Source: Alphaproteobacteria bacterium
Lineage (GTDB): Bacteria > Pseudomonadota > Alphaproteobacteria > Zavarziniales > Zavarziniaceae
DNA length: 16,825 nt
Assembly (NCBI GenBank): GCA_021774355.1
Contig: JAJFJE010000130.1
Coordinates: 1 to 16,825, forward strand
Reading direction: 5' to 3'
A program made the position numbers and the translations under genes. The notes under the pieces were generated by a model. That model was not told the origin of the DNA, searched no databases, and was given only the letters and a program-made list of their open reading frames with translations. This document shows positions 6,778 to 12,684 of this stretch, piece after piece (position 1 is the stretch's first letter; each line of letters starts with the position of its first letter).

Positions 6778-7422
6778 ATGGCCATGCCGCTCGATCCCCA
6801 GCTCCTGCAGCTCTATGTGCCGGCGGTGCTGGTGCTGATCCTGATCCCGGGCCCGGATACGCTGCTGGTCCTGGGCCGCAGCCTGTTCGACGGCCGCCGC
6901 ACCGGGCTGGTCGCCATTGCCGGCATCACCCTGGGCAATCTGATCCATACCGGCCTGGCGGCGGCCGGGCTGTCCGCGGTGATCGCCGCCTCGGCCGGGC
7001 TGTTCGAGGCGGTGCGCCTGGCCGGGGCCGGCTATCTCGCCTGGCTCGGCCTGCGCGCCCTGTTCGATGCCTGGGCCGGACGGGACACGGTCCGCCCGCG
7101 CCATGTGCCGGCGCCGCGCCGCGCCTTCCTGCAGGCCCTGACGACCAACCTGCTGAACGTCAAGGTGATCCTGTTCTACCTCGCCTTCGTGCCCCAATTC
7201 GTCGCCCCGGCGCTCGGTCACGTACCGCTGCAGATGGTTCTGCTCGGGCTTGGCGTGGTCGTGCTCGGCGCCCTCTACCTCGCCGGCCTGTGCTGGTTTG
7301 CCGCCGGGGTCGCCGGGCGGGCCATGGCCAATCCGGCGGTCCGGCGGGTGCTCGACCTGGTCTCCGGCGTGCTGTTCCTGGGCTTCGCGCTGCGCCTGGT
7401 GCTGGCCCGGCGTGCCGCCTGA
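6778..7422 (+). CDS. LysE/RhtB family amino-acid exporter
   Basis: 214 residues with about six membrane segments. It has the LysE/RhtB features: a first helix leading into IPGPDTLLVLGRSL (PGP at residues 24-26), GITLGNLIHTGLAAAGLSAVI, GAGYLAWLGLRAL, and the central NLLNVKVILFYLAFVPQF that marks the second half. The family exports amino acids or homoserine-lactone-like compounds across the inner membrane; the substrate cannot be predicted here. The ATG at 6778 is used, though a second ATG at 6784 is equally possible (GGGGG lies just upstream). It is the last gene of the yggT-folD run and is convergent with the VOC gene, with 23 bases between their stops and no visible terminator. Confidence 0.9.
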   Translation: MAMPLDPQLLQLYVPAVLVLILIPGPDTLLVLGRSLFDGRRTGLVAIAGITLGNLIHTGLAAAGLSAVIAASAGLFEAVRLAGAGYLAWLGLRALFDAWAGRDTVRPRHVPAPRRAFLQALTTNLLNVKVILFYLAFVPQFVAPALGHVPLQMVLLGLGVVVLGALYLAGLCWFAAGVAGRAMANPAVRRVLDLVSGVLFLGFALRLVLARRAA

Positions 7423-7445
7423 CGAGGCGTCAACCGGCCGCGAGG

Positions 7446-7916
7446 TCAGCCTGTCGGGGGCATGAGGGCCGCGGCGCGGCGCGCGAGCTCGTCCGGCGGC
7501 ACGTCTTCGACGTGAGTCGAGATATGCCAGACATGGCCGAAGGGGTCCTTTACGCTGCCGCTGCGGTCGCCATAGAACTTGGTCTCGACCGGCCGCTCGA
7601 CCTTGGCGCCGGCGGCGACCGCCCGGGCGAATACCGCATCGACATCCGCGACATAGAGGACAAAGCTGACGGGCGAGCCGCCAATGGTGCGGGGCGACAG
7701 GGCGTGACAGTCGGGCGCCTCGTCCGCCAGCATGATGATGCCGCCGGCCAGCTTCATCTCGGCGTGACCGACGCGCCCGCCCGGTGCGGCGATGCGGAAC
7801 AATTCCGCGGCCCCGAAGGCCGCATGGTAGAAGGCCAGCGCCGCCGCGCCGTCATGGACAATCAGATAGGGTGTCGCCCCGGCATAGCCCGGGGGTATTG
7901 GTGTCACCTCTGCCAT
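7446..7916 (-). CDS. VOC (glyoxalase/bleomycin-resistance fold) protein under a LexA-type promoter
   Basis: 156 residues. The ATG at 7916-7914 is supported by AGGGAGG (minus strand, 7928-7922) about 5 bases upstream. The protein has paired beta-alpha-beta-beta-beta units: ATPYLIVHDGAAALAFYHAAFG, then GHAEMKLAGGIIMLADE, VSFVLYVADVDAVFARAVAAGA and YGDRSGSVKDPFGHVWHIS followed by THVEDV. That ending is typical of the PhnB/YdfO-like VOC subfamily. The potential metal ligands His and Glu in GHAEM and the late His residues are present. Enzymes of this fold include glyoxalases, dioxygenases and antibiotic-binding proteins, so the reaction is not determined. It appears to be a single-gene transcription unit, and its promoter contains a perfect SOS box. 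Fold confident, function open. Confidence 0.88.
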   Translation of the reverse strand: MAEVTPIPPGYAGATPYLIVHDGAAALAFYHAAFGAAELFRIAAPGGRVGHAEMKLAGGIIMLADEAPDCHALSPRTIGGSPVSFVLYVADVDAVFARAVAAGAKVERPVETKFYGDRSGSVKDPFGHVWHISTHVEDVPPDELARRAAALMPPTG

Positions 7917-7951
7917 TGCGGCCTCCCTGGCGATCCGGCATCTCCGACGAT

Positions 7952-7966
7952 GTTCTTTATTTGTTC
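7952..7966 (-). promoter_or_regulatory. LexA (SOS) box, GTTC-N7-GTTC
   Basis: GTTC (7952-7955), the seven-base A/T spacer TTTATTT and GTTC (7963-7966) form a perfect alphaproteobacterial LexA operator; on the minus strand it reads GAAC-N7-GAAC. It overlaps the candidate -10 of the VOC gene and lies 36 bases before its start codon, an ideal place for repression. No other gene starts from this region, so the VOC gene is the only evident target. Confidence 0.75.
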
Positions 7967-7988
7967 TCGAGGCAGGCGGCGGTGTCAA
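7960..7988 (-). promoter_or_regulatory. Promoter of the VOC gene
   Basis: On the minus strand a perfect TTGACA (7988-7983) is separated by 17 bases from AACAAA (7965-7960), which matches the -10 consensus only at A2, A4 and A5. The start would be near 7953, giving a leader of about 37 bases with the ribosome site AGGGAGG. The LexA box lies across the -10 and start point. Confidence 0.55.
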
Positions 7989-8010
7989 TCGCCGCTGGCC
8001 CGGTGTCCCG

Positions 8011-8050
8011 AAAAATTCACGCTTGTGCGGCGCCGCACTCCGGAATGAAT
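8011..8050 (-). terminator. Candidate terminator of the histidine operon
   Basis: The minus strand shows an outer stem ATTCA (8050-8046) / TGAAT (8019-8015) around a perfect inner palindrome GTGCGGC/GCCGCAC (8038-8025). A T-run follows directly (8014-8011, continuous with the last T of the stem). It lies about 100 bases after the HIT gene stop and just before the VOC promoter, where a terminator would be expected. The internal loop between the stems weakens the prediction. The rest of 7989-8147 shows no gene. Confidence 0.45.
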
Positions 8051-8147
8051 CCGAGGGTCGCTTGATTGCTTTGCCATGGCGCGTGCCATGACCGGCGGCG
8101 CGCCGCCATCCGCAGCCGACCGGGCGGCGTCCACGGGATCTCGATGG

Positions 8148-8522
8148 TTAGGCCGCCGGCGCGGGACGCAGCACCAGGGGGCCGAGCGGCCGGCCGCCCA
8201 GAATATGCACGTGGTAGTGGGGCACTTCCTGGTGGCTGTCCGGCCCGTGATTGGCGAGCAGCCGGTAGCCGCCCGCCTCGAGCCCGAGCTGGCCCGCGAC
8301 CAGGCCGACGGCACGGGTGAAGCCGACGATTTCCTCGGCCGAGGCCTCGGCCGCGAAATCGGCAAAGGACACATAGGCGCCCTTGGGAATGACCAGGACA
8401 TGGTGCGGCGCCTGGGGATGAATGTCGCGGAAGGCAAGCGCCCAATGGTCTTCGTAAAGCCGCTGGCAGGGAATCTCCCCGCGCAGGATGCGGGCGAAGA
8501 TATTGCTCGGATCATAGGCCAT
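8148..8522 (-). CDS. HIT family nucleotide hydrolase/transferase-like protein
   Basis: 124 residues from ATG 8522-8520; a GTG two codons upstream is possible but has poorer spacing to GAGGG. The histidine triad HYHVH is intact (His102, 104, 106), preceded by the family's NHGPDSHQEVPH and followed by ILGGRPLG. The N-terminal IFARILRGEIP and HHVLVIPKGAYV are also classic for the Hint/HinT branch. Such proteins hydrolyse nucleoside 5'-phosphoramidates or AMP-lysine-type adducts through a nucleotidylated histidine. The gene begins 8 bases after hisE and is evidently the last gene of the histidine operon, the same position seen in many alphaproteobacteria. Its link to histidine synthesis is unexplained. 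Family assignment is secure. Confidence 0.93.
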   Translation of the reverse strand: MAYDPSNIFARILRGEIPCQRLYEDHWALAFRDIHPQAPHHVLVIPKGAYVSFADFAAEASAEEIVGFTRAVGLVAGQLGLEAGGYRLLANHGPDSHQEVPHYHVHILGGRPLGPLVLRPAPAA

Positions 8523-8530
8523 GGCCACCC

Positions 8531-8851
8531 TCAGCTGGATCGGCTGCGCTTTTCGTCGAGCCCGCTGCGCCCTTCCCGGCGGACCAGTTCCGCCCAGACA
8601 TCGGCCGGGGCAAGGCCCCGGTCGGCCAGCAGGATGAACAGATGGAATACCAGGTCGGCCGCTTCGGCCACCACCTCCTGGTCGGTGCCGGCGAGCCCGG
8701 CAAGCGCGGTCTCGACGCCCTCCTCGCCGACCTTCTGGGCAAGCTTGGCGCGGCCCTTGGCGAACAGGCGGGCGACGTGGCTGGTCGTGACGTCGCCGCC
8801 ACGACGGCTTTCGATGATGGTGAACAGGCGGTCAAGCACGTCGGCTGTCAT
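8531..8851 (-). CDS. hisE: Phosphoribosyl-ATP pyrophosphatase
   Basis: 106 residues. HisE removes pyrophosphate from phosphoribosyl-ATP, the second step of histidine synthesis. The sequence shows the MazG-like all-alpha fold motifs: KVGEEGVETALA and EVVAEAADLVFHLFILLADRGL, with the metal-binding Glu and Asp residues. Two in-frame ATGs exist, at 8857 and 8851. The second is chosen because AAGGA, which overlaps the hisF TAA, lies 6 bases before it and directly abuts the first. It stands alone, not fused to hisI; no hisI is in the window. It follows hisF by 9 bases and precedes the HIT gene by 8. Confidence 0.95.
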   Translation of the reverse strand: MTADVLDRLFTIIESRRGGDVTTSHVARLFAKGRAKLAQKVGEEGVETALAGLAGTDQEVVAEAADLVFHLFILLADRGLAPADVWAELVRREGRSGLDEKRSRSS

Positions 8852-8860
8852 CAGCATTCC

Positions 8861-9619
8861 TTACGGGCGGACCGGCACGCCGCGCACCGCCAGTTGCGCC
8901 TTAGCCTGGGCTATTGTGTAGGTTCCGAAGTGAAAAATCGAGGCTGCCAGTACCGCCGAGGCATGGCCGAGCAGGATCCCGTCGGCCAGATCGTCCAGGC
9001 TGCCGACGCCGCCACTGGCAATCACCGGCACCGGCACCGCATCGGCCACCGCCCGGGTCAGGGCCAGATCGAAGCCCGCCTTGGTGCCGTCCCGGTCCAT
9101 CGAGGTCAGCAGGATTTCGCCTGCGCCGCAGGCCACCATGCGCTGGGCCCAGGCGACTGCGTCGAGGCCGGTCGGCTTGCGCCCGCCATGGGTATGGACC
9201 TGCCAGCCGCCCGGGCCGTCGGCCTTGGCGTCGATCGCCACCACGATCGACTGGCTGCCCACCTTCTCGGCCGCCTCGCGGACGAAATCGGGCCGGGCCA
9301 CGGCGGCGGAATTGATCGAGACCTTGTCGGCGCCGGCCAGCAGCAGGCGGCGGACGTCGTCGAGGCTGCGCACCCCGCCGCCCACGGTCAATGGCATGAA
9401 GACCTGTTCCGCGGTCTTGGCCACGACATCGAGCATGATCGCCCGCTCGTCCGACGAGGCGGTGATATCGAGGAAGGTCAGTTCGTCGGCCCCGGCCACG
9501 TCATAGAGCTTGGCCTGTTCCACCGGATCGCCGGCGTCCCGCAGGTCGACGAAATTGATCCCCTTGACCACCCGGCCGCCATGGACGTCGAGGCAGGGGA
9601 TGATCCGTGCCTTGAGCAT
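8861..9619 (-). CDS. hisF: Imidazole glycerol phosphate synthase, cyclase subunit
   Basis: 252 residues, a complete (beta/alpha)8 barrel. HisF uses ammonia from HisH to convert PRFAR to imidazole glycerol phosphate and AICAR. The catalytic aspartates fall exactly where expected: D11 in IIPCLDVHGGRVVKG and D130 in VVAIDAK. The phosphate-binding loops TVGGGVRS and IASGGVGS are present, as are LTSMDRDGT and SINSAAV. The ATG at 9619-9617 shares its first base with the hisA stop (TGATG), so translation is coupled. The end overlaps the hisE ribosome site. All catalytic residues are intact. Confidence 0.97.
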   Translation of the reverse strand: MLKARIIPCLDVHGGRVVKGINFVDLRDAGDPVEQAKLYDVAGADELTFLDITASSDERAIMLDVVAKTAEQVFMPLTVGGGVRSLDDVRRLLLAGADKVSINSAAVARPDFVREAAEKVGSQSIVVAIDAKADGPGGWQVHTHGGRKPTGLDAVAWAQRMVACGAGEILLTSMDRDGTKAGFDLALTRAVADAVPVPVIASGGVGSLDDLADGILLGHASAVLAASIFHFGTYTIAQAKAQLAVRGVPVRP

Positions 9620-10350
9620 CAGGCAGCCTCGGCGATCAGGGCCAGGGCGGCCCGGGCGTCCAGCCGGCCGTCGTAAAGGGCGCGGCCGCTGATCGCGCCG
9701 GCCACCGGCCGGCCGGGCAGGGCGAGCAGCGCCGCAATATCGGCCAGGGAGGCAAGGCCGCCCGAGGCGATGACCGGGATCGCCAGGGCCCGGGCCAGGG
9801 CCTCGGTTGCCGGCACATTCAGCCCGGTCAGCAGACCATCCCGGGCGATGTCGGTGAAGATGATCGCCGCCACCCCGGCATCCTCGAAGCGGCGGGCGAG
9901 GTCGAGCGCCGTCAGTTCGGCGGTTTCCGCCCAGCCTTCGACGGCGACCCGGCCGTCCCGGGCATCGATGCCGACGGCGATGCGCCCCGGATGCAGGCGG
10001 CAGGCCTCGATTACCAGGGCAGGATTGCGCAGCGCGACGGTGCCCAGAATGACCCGGGCAATCCCCCGGTCGAGCCAAGCGTCGATCGCCGCCAGATCGC
10101 GGATGCCGCCGCCCAATTGCACCGGCGCATCGGTGGCCCGGAGAATCGCCTCGACCGCCGGGCCGTTGCGCGAGGCCCCGGCAAAAGCGCCGTCCAGGTC
10201 GACCACATGGAGCCAGGCGAAGCCGGCGGCGCGGAAGGCCGCGGCCTGGGCCCCGGGGTCCGGGTTGTAGACCGTCGCCCGGGCCATGTCGCCCTGGGCC
10301 AGACGGACGCATGCGCCGCCTTTGAGGTCGATCGCGGGATAGAGAATCAT
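9619..10350 (-). CDS. hisA: ProFAR isomerase (phosphoribosylformimino-AICAR-phosphate ribotide isomerase)
   Basis: 243 residues, the (beta/alpha)8 paralogue of HisF. It opens the ribose of ProFAR by an Amadori rearrangement to PRFAR, the substrate of HisF. The sequence begins MILYPAIDLKGG with the catalytic D8; the second catalytic Asp is D129 in AVGIDARDG. The family's LGGGIRD, FTDIARDGLLTGLN and IASGGLAS loops are present. The ATG at 10350-10348 overlaps the hisH stop in an ATGA junction, which fixes the start and implies coupled translation. It also overlaps hisF by one base. Confidence 0.97.
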   Translation of the reverse strand: MILYPAIDLKGGACVRLAQGDMARATVYNPDPGAQAAAFRAAGFAWLHVVDLDGAFAGASRNGPAVEAILRATDAPVQLGGGIRDLAAIDAWLDRGIARVILGTVALRNPALVIEACRLHPGRIAVGIDARDGRVAVEGWAETAELTALDLARRFEDAGVAAIIFTDIARDGLLTGLNVPATEALARALAIPVIASGGLASLADIAALLALPGRPVAGAISGRALYDGRLDARAALALIAEAA

Positions 10351-10994
10351 GGTTGCCACTTCAGGAAGCCGGCGATCAGGGCCAGCCCGAAGGCCTGGCT
10401 CTTTTCCGGGTGGAACTGGCTGCCGATGCAATTGTCCCGGCCGACAATGGCGGTGACCGGGCCGCCGTAATCGGCGCTCGCCAGCAGATGGTCGGCGTGG
10501 GCGGGCTGCAGGGCATAGGAATGGACGAAATAGGCGTGGTCGCCGTCCCGCACGCCGGCCAGCACCGGGTGGCTGCGGTGGAAGCGCAGGTCGTTCCAGC
10601 CCATATGGGGAATCTTCAGGCGGGTATCGCTCGGCGCCAGCCGTTCCACGGTCCCGGGAATCCAGCCGAACCCCGGATGGGTGCCATGCTCGTGGCCCAC
10701 CGTCGCCATCAGCTGCATGCCGATGCAGATACCGAAAAAGGGCTGGCCGCGCCCGACCACCGCCTCGTCGATCGCCTCGATCAGCCCGGGAATGTCCAGG
10801 ATGCCCCGGCGGCAGGCGGCGAAGGCGCCGTCGCCCGGCAGCACCACCCGGTCGGCCCGCGCCACCACCTCGGGATCTGCCGTGACGGTCACCGTCCCGG
10901 CGCCCAGGCCGACCGCATCGGCCATGCGCTCGAACGCCTTGGCGGCGGAGCGCAGATTTCCAGTGCCGTAATCGACGATGGCGACTGCGGTCAC
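10347..10994 (-). CDS. hisH: Imidazole glycerol phosphate synthase, glutamine amidotransferase subunit
   Basis: 215 residues. HisH hydrolyses glutamine and channels ammonia to HisF. The class I amidotransferase triad is complete: C90 in FFGICIGMQLM, and H195 and E197 in SQFHPEKSQ. The conserved opening AIVDYGTGNLRS and the PGDGAF and PHMGWN motifs are present. The start is GTG at 10994-10992, fixed by the protein N-terminus and by a GTGA overlap with the stop of the upstream DUF2628 gene; no ATG fits. An unusual run of eight G on the minus strand lies two bases before the GTG and is the only candidate ribosome site. Confidence 0.96.
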   Translation of the reverse strand: MTAVAIVDYGTGNLRSAAKAFERMADAVGLGAGTVTVTADPEVVARADRVVLPGDGAFAACRRGILDIPGLIEAIDEAVVGRGQPFFGICIGMQLMATVGHEHGTHPGFGWIPGTVERLAPSDTRLKIPHMGWNDLRFHRSHPVLAGVRDGDHAYFVHSYALQPAHADHLLASADYGGPVTAIVGRDNCIGSQFHPEKSQAFGLALIAGFLKWQP

Positions 10995-11347
10995 GGCCCC
11001 CCCCGCGCTGCGAGAAACAGGGCCTCGTCGGCCGAGCGAGCCAAAACCGTCGGGAGGACCTGGCCGCGCCGGGCCAGGGCCGCCAGGCGCCAGCCCTGCC
11101 CCTCCCAGCCGATCACCAGCGCCCCGGTCAGGCACAGAATGGCGAAGACCGTGTCGTCGGCCCCCAGCGCGACCAGCACGCCTGCGGCCCCGGCCATCGC
11201 CGCCAGCCACAGGGCACCGGGCAGCCACAGCCCATGCCAGGCCAGCCACAACGGCCCGAACAGGAACCCCGCCTTGGTAAAGCCGTCGGCCACGGCGATA
11301 CCGTCGCCGGGGGAGCCCAGCACGCCATAGGGTCGGAGCACCGCCAT
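10991..11347 (-). CDS. DUF2628-like small membrane protein inside the his operon
   Basis: 118 residues from ATG 11347-11345, one base after the hisB stop (TAG-C-ATG), with the stop overlapping hisH. The pattern VADGFTKAGFLFGPLWLAWHGLWL is characteristic of DUF2628: a Pro/Trp-rich turn into the first membrane helix. Two to three hydrophobic segments follow, at roughly residues 28-45, 47-66 and 70-85, with a more polar C-terminus. It is probably an inner-membrane protein. Alphaproteobacteria commonly carry such a gene between hisB and hisH, yet no role in histidine synthesis is known to me. Tight coupling on both sides means it is made together with the His enzymes. Confident as a real gene, moderately so for the family. 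Confidence 0.85.
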   Translation of the reverse strand: MAVLRPYGVLGSPGDGIAVADGFTKAGFLFGPLWLAWHGLWLPGALWLAAMAGAAGVLVALGADDTVFAILCLTGALVIGWEGQGWRLAALARRGQVLPTVLARSADEALFLAARGGP

Positions 11348-11348
11348 G

Positions 11349-11948
11349 CTACAGGGTACCGCCCAGCACGCCCTTGGTCGACGGCACCGCCGCCGGGGCT
11401 CGCGGATCGGCCTCGATCGCCATGCGCAGGGCCCGGGCCAGGGCCTTGTAGCAGCTCTCGACGATGTGATGGTTGTTCTCGCCATAGAGCGTTTCGACGT
11501 GGAGCGTCAAGCCGGCCGCCTGGGCGAAGGCCTGGAACCATTCCTTGAACAATTCGGTATCCATGTCGCCCAGCTTGGGCCGGGTAAAGGCGACCTTCCA
11601 GATCAGATAGGGCCGGTTCGAACAGTCCAGCGCCACCCGGGTCAGGGTCTCGTCCATGGGGATCAGGGCGTCGCCATAGCGCCGGATGCCCGCCCGGTCG
11701 CCCAGGGCCTTGGCCACGGCCTCGCCAATGGCGATTCCGCTGTCCTCGGTGGTGTGGTGGAAATCGATATGCAGGTCGCCCTTGGCCTCGACCGTCAGGT
11801 CGATCAGGGAATGGCGCGACAATTGTTCCAGCATGTGGTCGAGAAAGCCGATGCCGGTGGACACCCGGTAGACCCCGGTCCCGTCCAGGCCGACGGTGAC
11901 GGCGATTGCCGTCTCCTTGGTCTTGCGCGCGACGCTCGCGGTGCGCAT
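11349..11948 (-). CDS. hisB: Imidazoleglycerol-phosphate dehydratase
   Basis: 199 residues, the monofunctional dehydratase without the N-terminal phosphatase of enterobacteria. It removes water from imidazole glycerol phosphate to give imidazole acetol phosphate. The manganese-binding histidine clusters are intact: FLDHML, the HHTTEDSGI segment and the late ENNHHIVESCYKALARALR. The end TKGVLGG is also typical. The ATG at 11948-11946 has GGAGAG (minus strand, 11959-11954) 5 bases upstream. It is the first visible gene of the his operon and is divergent from hslV. I could not identify a convincing promoter for it in the divergent gap. Confidence 0.97.
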   Translation of the reverse strand: MRTASVARKTKETAIAVTVGLDGTGVYRVSTGIGFLDHMLEQLSRHSLIDLTVEAKGDLHIDFHHTTEDSGIAIGEAVAKALGDRAGIRRYGDALIPMDETLTRVALDCSNRPYLIWKVAFTRPKLGDMDTELFKEWFQAFAQAAGLTLHVETLYGENNHHIVESCYKALARALRMAIEADPRAPAAVPSTKGVLGGTL

Positions 11949-12054
11949 GGCTGCTCTCCAACTGGTGCGCCGCCCCGGGCGGCCGACGCCTGCCTTTAGC
12001 ACGGGCTGCCGGCCCCTGCCACGGCCAAGTGGGCCGCCCAGGCCGGCAATAGCC

Positions 12055-12082
12055 TTGCGCCCGGGCGGATCGTCGCTACATA
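12055..12082 (+). promoter_or_regulatory. Candidate promoter for hslVU
   Basis: TTGCGC (12055-12060), a 16-base spacer and TACATA (12077-12082) precede hslV. The start would be near 12089, which argues against translation beginning at the ATG at 12094 and for the GTG at 12121. No heat-shock-type (sigma-32) pattern stands out. The remainder of the 11949-12120 gap is GC-rich with no other clear signal. Confidence 0.35.
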
Positions 12083-12120
12083 GGGCCAAGCCGATGCCCG
12101 TCCCGCCCATGAGGCCCCCC

Positions 12121-12684
12121 GTGTCCGATCCGTCATCCGCCGATCCGTCCCTGTCGTGGCATGGCACGACCATCCTGTGCGTCCGCCAGAACGGCCGGGT
12201 GGTCATGGCCGGCGACGGCCAGGTCAGCCTGGGCCCGACGGTGATCAAGGCCAATGCCCGCAAGGTCCGGCGGATCGGCAATGGCCGCATCATCGCGGGC
12301 TTTGCCGGGGCGACGGCCGATGCCTTTACGTTGTTCGAGCGCCTGGAGTCCAAGCTGGAGCGCTTTCCCGACCAATTGACCCGGGCCTGCGTCGAATTGG
12401 CCAAGGATTGGCGGGGAGACCGCTATTTGCGCAAGCTGGAAGCCATGATGACCGTGGCCGACGCCACCACCGGCCTGATCCTGACCGGCAATGGCGACGT
12501 GCTGGAGCCGGAGGACGGCCTGATGGCCATCGGCTCCGGCGGCAACTACGCCCTGGCGGCGGCCCGGGCCCTGCTCGCCTATGAGCAGGACGCCGAGAAG
12601 ATCGCCCGCCGGGCCATGGCCGTCGCGGCGCAGATCTGCGTCTACACCAATGACAACCTGACCGTCGAAGTGATCGAGCCATGA
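12121..12684 (+). CDS. hslV: HslV, proteolytic subunit of the HslUV (ClpYQ) protease
   Basis: 187 residues from GTG 12121. HslV forms the double-hexameric, proteasome-like threonine protease chamber fed by HslU. The mature enzyme should begin at the first Thr of GTTILCVRQNG (residue 16 from this start), releasing a short propeptide. Further family motifs are MAGDGQVSLGPTVIKANARKVRR, GFAGATADAFTLFERLE and GSGGNYALAAARAL. GAGG (12111-12114) gives a spacing of 6 to the GTG. ATGs at 12094 and 12109 are possible starts but have a worse site or sit too close to the likely transcript start. The stop overlaps the hslU ATG (ATGA). Identity is certain; the start is moderately sure. Confidence 0.95.
   Translation: MSDPSSADPSLSWHGTTILCVRQNGRVVMAGDGQVSLGPTVIKANARKVRRIGNGRIIAGFAGATADAFTLFERLESKLERFPDQLTRACVELAKDWRGDRYLRKLEAMMTVADATTGLILTGNGDVLEPEDGLMAIGSGGNYALAAARALLAYEQDAEKIARRAMAVAAQICVYTNDNLTVEVIEP

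Noticed and set aside
5797..7221. Long minus-strand open frame opposite folD and the LysE-type gene
   Set aside because: folD has every catalytic motif on the plus strand; the antisense product is Asp/Gln/His/Arg-rich with no recognisable fold.
6303..8048. Plus-strand open frame running through folD, the LysE-type gene and the VOC gene
   Set aside because: It lies out of frame with folD and the exporter and antisense to the VOC gene; the translation is Arg/Gly/Pro-rich noise.
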